A stretch of DNA of 5,254 nt from an uncultured Clostridia bacterium (GTDB lineage: Bacteria; Bacillota; Clostridia; TANB77; CAG-508): positions 1 to 5,254 of the forward strand of contig CALXZS010000100.1 of NCBI GenBank assembly GCA_944393305.1, given 5' to 3'. Shown here piece by piece: positions 1 through 5,224 of this stretch (its first letter is position 1; the number at the start of each line of letters is the position of its first letter). The translations under genes and the position numbers were made by a program. The notes under the pieces were generated by a model. That model was not told the origin of the DNA. It searched no databases and worked only from the letters and a program-made list of their open reading frames with translations.

Positions 1-96
1 ACTGATGATTTGCATGATAAATTTGGCTTTAGAACTGACTTTGAAATTATTAGTGAAAAAAATATAAAAAAAATTTTAAAGCAAACTAAAAAATAG
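1..96 (+). CDS. C-terminal fragment of an unrecognised protein
   Basis: Frame 1 is open from the first base and ends at TAG 94-96, giving the last 31 residues of a gene that begins outside the window. The visible tail is charged, with a short hydrophobic-aromatic stretch (FGFRTDFEII) followed by a lysine-rich end (KNIKKILKQTKK). I do not recognise a family from so little sequence. That it is a real gene end is supported by matching A/T-rich codon use and by the strong intrinsic terminator that follows about 30 bases downstream on the same strand. Confidence 0.6.
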   Translation, partial: TDDLHDKFGFRTDFEIISEKNIKKILKQTKK

Positions 97-124
97 AGAA
101 TGTACGCATTTTTTATTAATCTAT

Positions 125-166
125 AAACTCTCCAACATGTTGCTATTCAACGTGTTGGAGAGTTTT
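125..166 (+). terminator. Rho-independent terminator of the upstream gene
   Basis: The arms at 125-142 and 148-165 form an 18-bp stem that is complete except for one G-U wobble (T138 with G152). The loop is CTATT, and the right arm runs into TTTT (163-166). The T-run is short, but the stem is long and carries a CTCTCCAAC/GTTGGAGAG core. The left arm also contains the 10-bp palindrome CAACATGTTG. Its position just after the stop at 96 fits termination of the partial gene and insulation of topB. Confidence 0.85.
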
Positions 167-209
167 ACTCTTAAAAAAGTGTTTAAGTTGAGATTATACA
201 TCGCTATTG

Positions 210-226
210 AACTATTGTCAACAGTT
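210..226. promoter_or_regulatory. 17-bp imperfect palindrome upstream of topB (possible operator)
   Basis: AACTATTGTCAACAGTT reads almost the same on both strands: seven of eight arm positions pair, with one arm mismatch (214 against 222) around the centre at 218. It lies about 60 bases upstream of the topB -35 box. The size and symmetry suit a dimeric regulator site, but in such A+T-rich DNA a chance palindrome is quite possible. It is not followed by a T-run, so it is not a terminator. Confidence 0.25.
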
Positions 227-284
227 TACGAAAAATCTTTTAATATATTATATGCAAAAGGTAGAAAAATATTACAAAATTATT

Positions 285-313
285 TTGACACACTTAAATT
301 TATATGATATAAC
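285..313 (+). promoter_or_regulatory. Sigma-A-type promoter for topB
   Basis: A perfect -35 hexamer TTGACA (285-290) is separated by exactly 17 bases from TATAAC (308-313), which differs from the TATAAT consensus at one position. TG at 305-306 gives an extended -10 (TGATATAAC). Transcription would begin near 320, leaving a leader of only about a dozen bases that still holds the SD (322-326). No second hairpin or riboswitch-like structure is visible between promoter and gene. Confidence 0.75.
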
Positions 314-331
314 ATACACTTGAGGGAAACT

Positions 332-2218
332 ATGGGAAAGAATTTAATTATAACAGAAAAACCGTCAGTAGCAATGGAATTTGCGAAAGCTTTAAAAATC
401 AATGTAAATAGAAAAAATGGATATATAGAATCAGAAAAATGGATAATAACATGGTGTGTAGGTCATTTAGTAACAATGAGCTATCCAGAAAAATACGATG
501 AAAAACTAAAATTTTGGAGACTAGATACATTACCATTTATACCAAAAGAATGGAAATACGAAATAATTCCAGCAGTAGAAAAACAATTTAATATAGTAAA
601 AGAACTTTTGCAAAGAGAAGATGTAGATGAAATATATAATGCAGGAGACTCTGGAAGAGAAGGAGAATACATACAAAGACTTGTTTTCATGATGGCTAAA
701 CCAAATCCAAAAGCAGAAATGAAACGTGTATGGATAGATTCACAAACAGAAGAAGAAATAAAAAGAGGAATACAGGAAGCTAAACCAGAGACAGAATATG
801 ATAGTTTATCAGATAGTGCATACCTTAGAGCAAAAGAAGATTATTTAATTGGAATAAATTTTTCAAGAATCCTTTCAATAATATATGGTAGAAGACTTGC
901 AAAAGAAATAAACGAAGAAAAAGCCTCTATTTCAGTAGGAAGAGTTATGACATGTGTACTAGGCATGGTTGTTGAAAGAGAAAGAGAGATTAGAAACTTT
1001 AAAAAAGTACCATTCTATAAAATAAATGGAGATTTTACCAAATTTAATGCAGAATGGAAAGTAACAGACACATCAAAAATGTGGCAAACTCCAAAACTAT
1101 ATAATGATACAGGCTTCAAGAAAAAAGAAGATGCTCAAAATTTCATAAAAGCATTAGAAGGAAAAGAAGCCATAGTTGAAGAAGTAAAGAAAACGAAGCA
1201 AAAAGAAAATGCACCACTTTTATTTAACTTAGCAGAAATACAGAATGAATGTACAAAAAGATTCAAAATAAAACCAGATGAAACACTTGAAATAATACAA
1301 GACTTATACGAAAAAAAATTAGTAACATATCCTAGAACAGACGCAAGAGTATTATCAACAGCAGTTGCAAAAGTAATTAATAAAAATTTAAATGGAATAG
1401 CAGTTGGATATAAAGATGAAGAAATTCAAGGATATATAAAACAAATGAAAGAAGAAAAATATTCTACAAACCTTTTAAAAACAAAATATGTAAATGATAG
1501 TAAAATTACAGACCACTATGCCATAATTCCAACAGGAACAGGATATGAAAATTTAAAAACATTAAAAGAATTAGAACAAAATATATATAAAGTAATAGTA
1601 AAAAGGTTTTTAGCAATATTTTATCCAAGTGCAGAATTCAATAAAATGAATATAACTGTAAATGTTGAAGGAGAGAAATTTTTTACAAGTACAAAAATCT
1701 GTACAAAAACAGGATATTTAGATGTACTAAAAAAATCCACAAATGATGAACAAAAAGTGGAAAACATAGATGTAAAAAAGGGAGAAAAACTAATTGTAAA
1801 TAATTATTCAATAAAAGAATCTGAAACAACTCCACCTTCTAGGTATAATTCTGGTTCAATTATATTAGCTATGGAAAATGCGGGTAAATTAATAGAGGAC
1901 GAAGAACTAAGAGAGCAAATTAAAGGTGCAGGAATAGGTACAAGTGCCACAAGAGCAGAGATAATAAAAAAATTAGAAAAAATAAAATATATAGATATAA
2001 ATGCAAAAACACAAATTATAACACCAACTCAAAAAGGAGAATATATTTATGATATTGTAAAAATATCAATGCCAGATATGTTAAATCCAAAACTTACAGC
2101 AAGTTGGGAAAAAGGTTTAGACATGGTTGCCAAAAAAGAAATAAAAGCAGATGTGTTTATGAAAAAATTAGAAGATTACATAAATAATAAATTCGATAAA
2201 TTAGTAATAAGAAAATAA
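332..2218 (+). CDS. topB: DNA topoisomerase III (type IA), compact form
   Basis: Type IA topoisomerase: cuts one DNA strand through a tyrosyl-phosphate link, passes the other strand, and helps decatenate or resolve replication and recombination intermediates in the cytoplasm. The product is 628 residues from ATG 332. The TOPRIM domain starts with E9 in TEKPS and carries GDSGREGE at 105-112. Further landmarks are SVGRVMTCVLGM, the catalytic Tyr333 in TYPRTD with Arg335, DHYAIIPTG, GTSATRAEII and LTASWEKGL. I chose ATG 332 because GAGGG (322-326) lies 5 bases before it; an in-frame TTG at 320 overlaps that SD. The order and spacing match the TopB branch of Firmicutes rather than TopA. The protein stops just after the catalytic core and lacks the Cys-rich C-terminal zinc-ribbon tail that many relatives have. 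TopB homologues also occur on conjugative elements, but no transfer genes are visible here. Confidence 0.93.
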   Translation: MGKNLIITEKPSVAMEFAKALKINVNRKNGYIESEKWIITWCVGHLVTMSYPEKYDEKLKFWRLDTLPFIPKEWKYEIIPAVEKQFNIVKELLQREDVDEIYNAGDSGREGEYIQRLVFMMAKPNPKAEMKRVWIDSQTEEEIKRGIQEAKPETEYDSLSDSAYLRAKEDYLIGINFSRILSIIYGRRLAKEINEEKASISVGRVMTCVLGMVVEREREIRNFKKVPFYKINGDFTKFNAEWKVTDTSKMWQTPKLYNDTGFKKKEDAQNFIKALEGKEAIVEEVKKTKQKENAPLLFNLAEIQNECTKRFKIKPDETLEIIQDLYEKKLVTYPRTDARVLSTAVAKVINKNLNGIAVGYKDEEIQGYIKQMKEEKYSTNLLKTKYVNDSKITDHYAIIPTGTGYENLKTLKELEQNIYKVIVKRFLAIFYPSAEFNKMNITVNVEGEKFFTSTKICTKTGYLDVLKKSTNDEQKVENIDVKKGEKLIVNNYSIKESETTPPSRYNSGSIILAMENAGKLIEDEELREQIKGAGIGTSATRAEIIKKLEKIKYIDINAKTQIITPTQKGEYIYDIVKISMPDMLNPKLTASWEKGLDMVAKKEIKADVFMKKLEDYINNKFDKLVIRK

Positions 2219-2268
2219 AAAAAGAAAAATAAATAAAAAAGCTTGAAAATAAAAGAAAAACAAAAAAA
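2219..2268. other. Very A-rich spacer between topB and the M23 gene
   Basis: The plus strand is almost pure A with scattered G, C and T from the topB stop to the TTGACA at 2269. No hairpin is visible, so no intrinsic terminator closes topB and its transcript could read into the M23 gene. The A-tracts directly upstream of a -35-like box could act as an UP element or curved DNA; that role is inference. Confidence 0.4.
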
Positions 2269-2285
2269 TTGACAATAAATTACAC

Positions 2286-2314
2286 TAGACAAGTATCAAA
2301 ATTTGTGATATACC
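2286..2314 (+). promoter_or_regulatory. Probable promoter of the M23 gene
   Basis: TAGACA (2286-2291), 17 bases, then TATACC (2309-2314), with TG at 2306-2307 making an extended -10 (TGATATACC). This closely resembles the -10 of the topB promoter (TGATATAAC). Transcription would begin near 2320, about 20 bases before the gene. A perfect TTGACA at 2269-2274 is an alternative -35, but what follows at 17 bases (AGTATC) is a poor -10, so I prefer the downstream pair. Confidence 0.5.
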
Positions 2315-2333
2315 ATTAATGAAAAAATAAATG

Positions 2334-2338
2334 GGAGG
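2334..2338 (+). promoter_or_regulatory. Unusually placed SD at the start of the M23 gene
   Basis: GGAGG at 2334-2338 (within GGGAGGGTGAT) is a strong match to the 16S anti-SD, but it directly abuts the GTG at 2339, leaving no spacer. With respect to ATT at 2348, in the same frame, the spacing is 9 bases. No in-frame ATG, GTG or TTG lies further upstream before the TGA at 2306-2308, and none follows nearby. The SD position therefore makes the true start uncertain. Confidence 0.6.
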
Positions 2339-3349
2339 GTGATTCACATTAGTAATCTAAAGAAATGTATAATAGGAATAAGACACATAGTTAAAATATT
2401 AGTAATATTAATAATATCAGCAATACTAATATTAGGAATAATAAAAATTACATACAAACAAACATATAGCGTAAGTTTAAATGGAGAAATAATAGGTTAC
2501 ACTCAAGATAAAGTAAATTTACAAAAAAGAATAAATGATTATATAAATAAAGGAAATGGAGACAATATTGCATTTGTTGAACTAAAAGAAATGCCGGAAT
2601 ATGAAGCTTGTCTTTTAAAAAATGATATACAAACAAACGATGATGAAATATTTGAAAAAGTAGCGTCATCAGGAACAACATATTATAAATATTATGCTGT
2701 AACAGAAGAAAATGAAGAAAAAGCATATGTTAAAGAATTTGCAGACGCAGAATCAATTGTAAATCAGTTAAAAGAAAAAAACAGTACAAATTCAGATAAA
2801 ATAGGAATAGTAGAAAAATATTCTACTGAACAAGCAGAATACAAAACAGTAGAAACAGCAGTAACAGAATTATACAAAGAAAAGAAAGTAGAAGTTGCTC
2901 AAACAAAAACACAGACTAAACCAAAAGCAACATATACAGGACCAAGTGTACCAACAGACTTAGGAGTGTCATTAGTTAAACCAGTATCAGGAGTAATAAG
3001 TTCTAGATTTGGCATAAGGTCAAGAGATAATCATAAAGGCTTAGATATAGCAGCACCTAAAGGGACAGCAATAAAAGCATCAGCATCAGGCACAGTTATA
3101 TTTTCAGGATATGGTTCAAATGGTAATGGATATTCAGGATATGGAAATACAGTAGCAATAAAATCAAATAGTTCATTAACTATACTTTATGCACATTGTA
3201 GTGCATTATATGTAAAATCAGGACAAACTGTATCACAAGGAGAAGTAATTGCAGCAGTTGGTTCAACTGGAATATCAACAGGAAATCATTTGCATTTTGA
3301 AATAAGATACAATGGAAGACAGATAGACCCACAAAATTATCTATATTAA
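2339..3349 (+). CDS. Membrane-anchored M23 (LytM-type) peptidoglycan endopeptidase
   Basis: Zinc metallopeptidase of family M23, expected to cut peptide cross-links of peptidoglycan outside the membrane. The annotated product is 336 residues from GTG 2339. A basic N-terminus and a hydrophobic segment (about 17-39) look like an uncleaved signal anchor. An ectodomain with two similar segments (about 43-93 and 119-171) and a K/T/P-rich linker (about 185-205) follow. The M23 domain fills about 214-330. Zinc ligands His232 and Asp236 (HKGLD) and His319 (HLHFE), plus catalytic His286 (YAHCS) and His317, are all present, so it should be active rather than a degenerate LytM factor. Topology resembles SpoIIQ and other sporulation or division M23 proteins, but I cannot assign an orthologue. 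It follows topB by 120 bases, has its own probable promoter and ends in a terminator. The start is ambiguous: ATT 2348 would shorten it by three residues. Confidence 0.9.
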   Translation: MIHISNLKKCIIGIRHIVKILVILIISAILILGIIKITYKQTYSVSLNGEIIGYTQDKVNLQKRINDYINKGNGDNIAFVELKEMPEYEACLLKNDIQTNDDEIFEKVASSGTTYYKYYAVTEENEEKAYVKEFADAESIVNQLKEKNSTNSDKIGIVEKYSTEQAEYKTVETAVTELYKEKKVEVAQTKTQTKPKATYTGPSVPTDLGVSLVKPVSGVISSRFGIRSRDNHKGLDIAAPKGTAIKASASGTVIFSGYGSNGNGYSGYGNTVAIKSNSSLTILYAHCSALYVKSGQTVSQGEVIAAVGSTGISTGNHLHFEIRYNGRQIDPQNYLY

Positions 3350-3359
3350 AATATAAACT

Positions 3360-3401
3360 TGGAAAGCAAGATATGCGTAAGCATAGTGCTTTCCATTTTT
3401 T
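3360..3401 (+). terminator. Terminator of the M23 gene, between convergent genes
   Basis: TGGAAAGCA (3360-3368) pairs perfectly with TGCTTTCCA (3387-3395), and the T-run is 3396-3401. Inside, after a small internal loop, ATGC (3373-3376) pairs with GCAT (3381-3384) around GTAA, a GNRA-type tetraloop. It begins 11 bases after the M23 stop. On the other strand the hairpin is followed by AAGTTTATATTTT, so it may also terminate the converging minus-strand operon, less efficiently. Confidence 0.85.
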
Positions 3402-3445
3402 GTGTAAGATGGAAAAAATTCATTAAGAACTATCCTCTACTTGAT

Positions 3446-3691
3446 TTAAAAATTAAATTGATTAGCCATTTTTTGAATTTCAGATTGGTCAGCTGGATCA
3501 GCAGGCTTATAATAACCTTTAGATTTAGCAACCTTAAATAATTCATATTGAAAGTTTTCACTTCCATCTCTTAATTGTTGCAAAGTTTGTCTAAGTTGCA
3601 TATTTTCAGTTTCTGAAATAGCAGTTTGGTAACTAGATAAACTTGCCTTAGTGTTTTCTAAAACATCATTAACCATTGTTTTCTCGTCCAT
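3446..3691 (-). CDS. Small coat-F-like (CotF family) spore coat protein
   Basis: An 81-residue, mostly helical, Gln/Glu-rich soluble protein with no signal peptide or membrane segment. Two predicted helices (about 4-28 and 30-57) are followed by KSKGYYKPADPAD, and the KGYYKPA end is typical of CotF/coat-F-domain proteins in Clostridia. Known CotF is a spore coat component in Bacillus; for this family in Clostridia a spore-coat role is by homology. It is short, covering little more than the C-terminal half of a full coat-F helical bundle. Its start has GGAGG (3700-3696 on the minus strand) 4 bases upstream. That SD overlaps the TAG stop of the preceding small gene, so the two are probably co-translated. 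It ends about 45 bases from the M23 terminator hairpin. Confidence 0.75.
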   Translation of the reverse strand: MDEKTMVNDVLENTKASLSSYQTAISETENMQLRQTLQQLRDGSENFQYELFKVAKSKGYYKPADPADQSEIQKMANQFNF

Positions 3692-3695
3692 AAAA

Positions 3696-3702
3696 CCTCC
3701 TA
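3696..3702 (-). promoter_or_regulatory. Stop/SD overlap TAGGAGG between the two small genes
   Basis: Read on the minus strand, TAGGAGG combines the TAG stop of the upstream 62-residue gene (3702-3700) with the GGAGG SD (3700-3696) of the downstream coat-F-like gene, whose ATG follows after TTTT. A ribosome finishing the first gene would sit on the second gene's binding site, a classic arrangement for translational coupling. Confidence 0.75.
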
Positions 3703-3888
3703 ATTTTCTAAAAAAGTCATTAAAGTTTGTTTAGTATTTAAACTATCTTGAGCAGCTTTAGTAAAAAGCTGTTTAATTTGTGGGTCAACAGCTGTACTTG
3801 CGTATTGATTTAATTTTGCATAGCAAGTATCAGAAGAACCAATAAAATGTCTCAAATTTTGTAATTCAACTTTACTTAAATTAGCCAT
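3700..3888 (-). CDS. Small helical protein, probable coat-F-like partner
   Basis: A 62-residue soluble protein from ATG 3888, with AAAGGA and AAGGA (minus-strand reading of 3902-3893) placed 8 and 4 bases upstream. The sequence is two amphipathic helices: LSKVELQNLRHFIGSSDTC-type start, then DPQIKQLFTKAAQDSLNTKQ. The pattern of helix, short loop with an acidic D-P, then helix recalls the N-terminal part of coat-F or ferritin-like four-helix proteins. A spore-coat role is inferred mainly from the coupled downstream coat-F-like gene. The reading frame stays open upstream to 4080, but that extension is hydrophobic, overlaps the start of the divergent muramidase gene and has no reason to be coding. 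One Cys (residue 20) is present. Low similarity to anything I can name; confident it is a gene, less confident of function. Confidence 0.65.
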   Translation of the reverse strand: MANLSKVELQNLRHFIGSSDTCYAKLNQYASTAVDPQIKQLFTKAAQDSLNTKQTLMTFLEN

Positions 3889-4006
3889 ATTATCCTTCCT
3901 TTCATTAAAAGATATATATTTATTTTTCCAAAAATCAAGAAAAATATACGACAAAATTACTTTACAATTAATAAAATATATAAATAAATGGGAAAGGAGG
4001 AAAATT
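3889..4006. promoter_or_regulatory. Divergent intergenic region of the small-gene operon and the muramidase
   Basis: These 118 very A+T-rich bases must hold promoters for both directions. No convincing TTGACA/TATAAT pair is seen on either strand. On the plus strand TTTACA (3961-3966) stands 17 bases before ATAAAT (3984-3989), a weak match. On the minus strand CGTATATTT (about 3950-3942) is one base from the CATA-type -10 of sporulation sigma factors E and K, without a clear -35. Both are suggestions only. Confidence 0.3.
3993..4000 (+). promoter_or_regulatory. Strong SD that sets the TTG start of the muramidase
   Basis: AAAGGAGG is followed after 6 bases (AAAATT) by TTG at 4007, then lysine codons and a hydrophobic signal peptide. 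No in-frame ATG is available nearby, and the ATG at 3988 opens only an 11-codon reading frame in another phase. The spacing and signal-peptide fit make TTG 4007 the start with good certainty. Confidence 0.85.
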
Positions 4007-5224
4007 TTGAAAAAAATTTTTAGTATAATAATTTTAATAATAGTTATTATACAAATAACCAATTCAAAAGCATTTGCCATAAACCCGTCAAATAACGAAA
4101 TTTATGAAGGAATAGATGTAAGTAGATGGCAAGGAACAATAAACTTTCAAGAGGTAGCAAACAGTGGAATAGATATTGTATATATAAAAGCAACACAAGG
4201 GACTACATATGTTTCACCATTGTTTGAAGAACAATATGCAAATGCTAGAAATAATGGACTAAAAATAGGATTTTATCATTATGTAACAGCAAGAACAGTA
4301 GAACAAGCAAGAAATGAAGCACAATTTTTTGCTTCAAAAATATCTGGAAAACAAGTAGATTGCAAACTGGCAATGGATTTTGAAGAATTTGGAAATTTAA
4401 GTACAGAAGAAATAAATGCTATTGGTTTAGCGTTTATAAAAAGGTTAGAAGAAATAACAAACAAACCAGTTGTCGTGTATAGCAACACCTATACTGCAAG
4501 AACAATATGGAATGGAGAAATAACAAATTATCCATTATGGGTAGCAGAATATGGGGTATCTCGACCAGAAGACAATGGTAAATGGAATACTTATGTAGGA
4601 TGGCAATATACAAATATGGGAAATATCAGTGGAATAAATGGAAATGTAGATAGAAACAGATTTACAAAAGATATATTCATAAATGAAGATATAAATTCAG
4701 GAGAAATAATTCCAGAAGTACAAGAACCAGAAAATAATTATAAAACAATAACAATATTAAGAGGAGACACATTAAGTCAAATTGCAAGAGAGTATGGAGT
4801 AACAGTAAATGAACTAGCTAGAATAAATAATATTCAAAATATAAATCTAATTTATGCAGGAAGTAAACTAAAAGTACCAGTAAATAATAGTGTAAATAGT
4901 ATTATAGAAGAAATAGTGTATATTGTAAAAAGAGGAGATACGCTAAGCAAAATCGCAAGTGCATATAATGTAACAGTAAGCGAAATAGCGAGAGATAATC
5001 AAATAAAAAATGTAAATTTAATATATCCAGGTCAAAGACTTGTTATAAAAGCAGAAGCAACAGGAACAGAAATGGGGCATTTATGCTATAAAGTAGTAAG
5101 AGGAGATACTTTATATAGTATAGCACGAAGATTTAATACATCTGTACAAAATATTGTAAATCTAAATAAAATACAAAATCCTAATTTAATTTACCCAGGA
5201 CAATGTTTAAAAATAAATAGATAA
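4007..5224 (+). CDS. Secreted GH25 muramidase (lysozyme) with three LysM domains
   Basis: A 405-residue enzyme expected to hydrolyse the beta-1,4 bond between N-acetylmuramic acid and N-acetylglucosamine in peptidoglycan. A Sec signal peptide (MKK, hydrophobic core, then SKAFA) should be cleaved after residue 24. The GH25 domain spans about 33-222, with Asp37 in GIDVSRWQG, the catalytic pair Asp124 and Glu126 in MDFEE, Trp199 in GWQYTN and Asp215 in NGNVDRNRF. After a linker come three LysM repeats (about 245-292, 304-349, 360-404), which bind GlcNAc-containing glycan and hold the enzyme on the wall. Each has RGDTL near its start and a (I/V/P)NLIY-(A/P)-G segment near its end. The third is bracketed by Cys360 and Cys400, absent from the first two. 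The signal peptide and lack of holin or phage genes argue for a cellular autolysin or spore-lytic enzyme rather than a phage endolysin. The gene is divergent from the coat-F-like operon, and stop TAA is followed at once by TAG. Confidence 0.95.
   Translation: MKKIFSIIILIIVIIQITNSKAFAINPSNNEIYEGIDVSRWQGTINFQEVANSGIDIVYIKATQGTTYVSPLFEEQYANARNNGLKIGFYHYVTARTVEQARNEAQFFASKISGKQVDCKLAMDFEEFGNLSTEEINAIGLAFIKRLEEITNKPVVVYSNTYTARTIWNGEITNYPLWVAEYGVSRPEDNGKWNTYVGWQYTNMGNISGINGNVDRNRFTKDIFINEDINSGEIIPEVQEPENNYKTITILRGDTLSQIAREYGVTVNELARINNIQNINLIYAGSKLKVPVNNSVNSIIEEIVYIVKRGDTLSKIASAYNVTVSEIARDNQIKNVNLIYPGQRLVIKAEATGTEMGHLCYKVVRGDTLYSIARRFNTSVQNIVNLNKIQNPNLIYPGQCLKINR
4739..5221 (+). repeat. Three LysM repeats in the muramidase C-terminus
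   Basis: Three related units of about 46 codons are separated by short linkers of 10-11 residues: 4739-4882, 4916-5053 and 5084-5218. At protein level they share RGDTLxxIA, a hydrophobic-N-x-I/L core and NLIYxGxxL. At DNA level similarity is patchy (for example AGAGGAGA(C/T)AC at each RGDT), so the duplications are old and not recent tandem copies. Confidence 0.85.

Noticed and set aside
99..114. AATG-TACG-CATT hairpin followed by a T-run just after the partial gene
   Set aside because: A 4-bp A/T-rich stem is too weak to count as a terminator, part of the T-run is used in the stem, and a far stronger hairpin follows at 125-166.
320..331. TTG start at 320 extending topB by four residues
   Set aside because: The TTG overlaps the SD (GAGGG 322-326) that correctly spaces ATG 332, and the product from 332 begins in the typical MxKxLIITEKPS manner.
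481..690. Minus-strand reading frame of 69 codons inside topB
   Set aside because: Antisense shadow of a well-conserved coding sequence, with a composition (Ser/Phe-rich) typical of reversed A-rich codons and no recognisable motif.
2448..2726. Minus-strand reading frame of 92 codons inside the M23 gene
   Set aside because: Leu/Phe/His-rich antisense shadow of the M23 ectodomain; no domain and no independent support.
3359..3541. Plus-strand 60-codon reading frame after the M23 gene
   Set aside because: It runs through the terminator hairpin and then antisense to the coat-F-like gene, and has no SD.
3988..4023. ATG at 3988 as a start or leader peptide for the muramidase
   Set aside because: It is out of frame with the enzyme, ends after 11 codons and contains the muramidase SD; a leader-peptide role has no support.
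3889..4080. Upstream extension of the 62-residue minus-strand gene to 126 codons
   Set aside because: The extra residues are a hydrophobic translation of the A+T-rich intergenic DNA and of the muramidase signal-peptide region. ATG 3888 has suitable SD sequences, and the protein from there is a coherent helical domain.
4279..4488. Minus-strand 69-codon reading frame inside the GH25 domain
   Set aside because: Antisense shadow of the catalytic domain with no motif or SD.
4007..5224. Phage endolysin origin of the muramidase
   Set aside because: It has a Sec signal peptide and triple LysM, and no holin or phage structural genes are near; a cellular wall hydrolase fits better.
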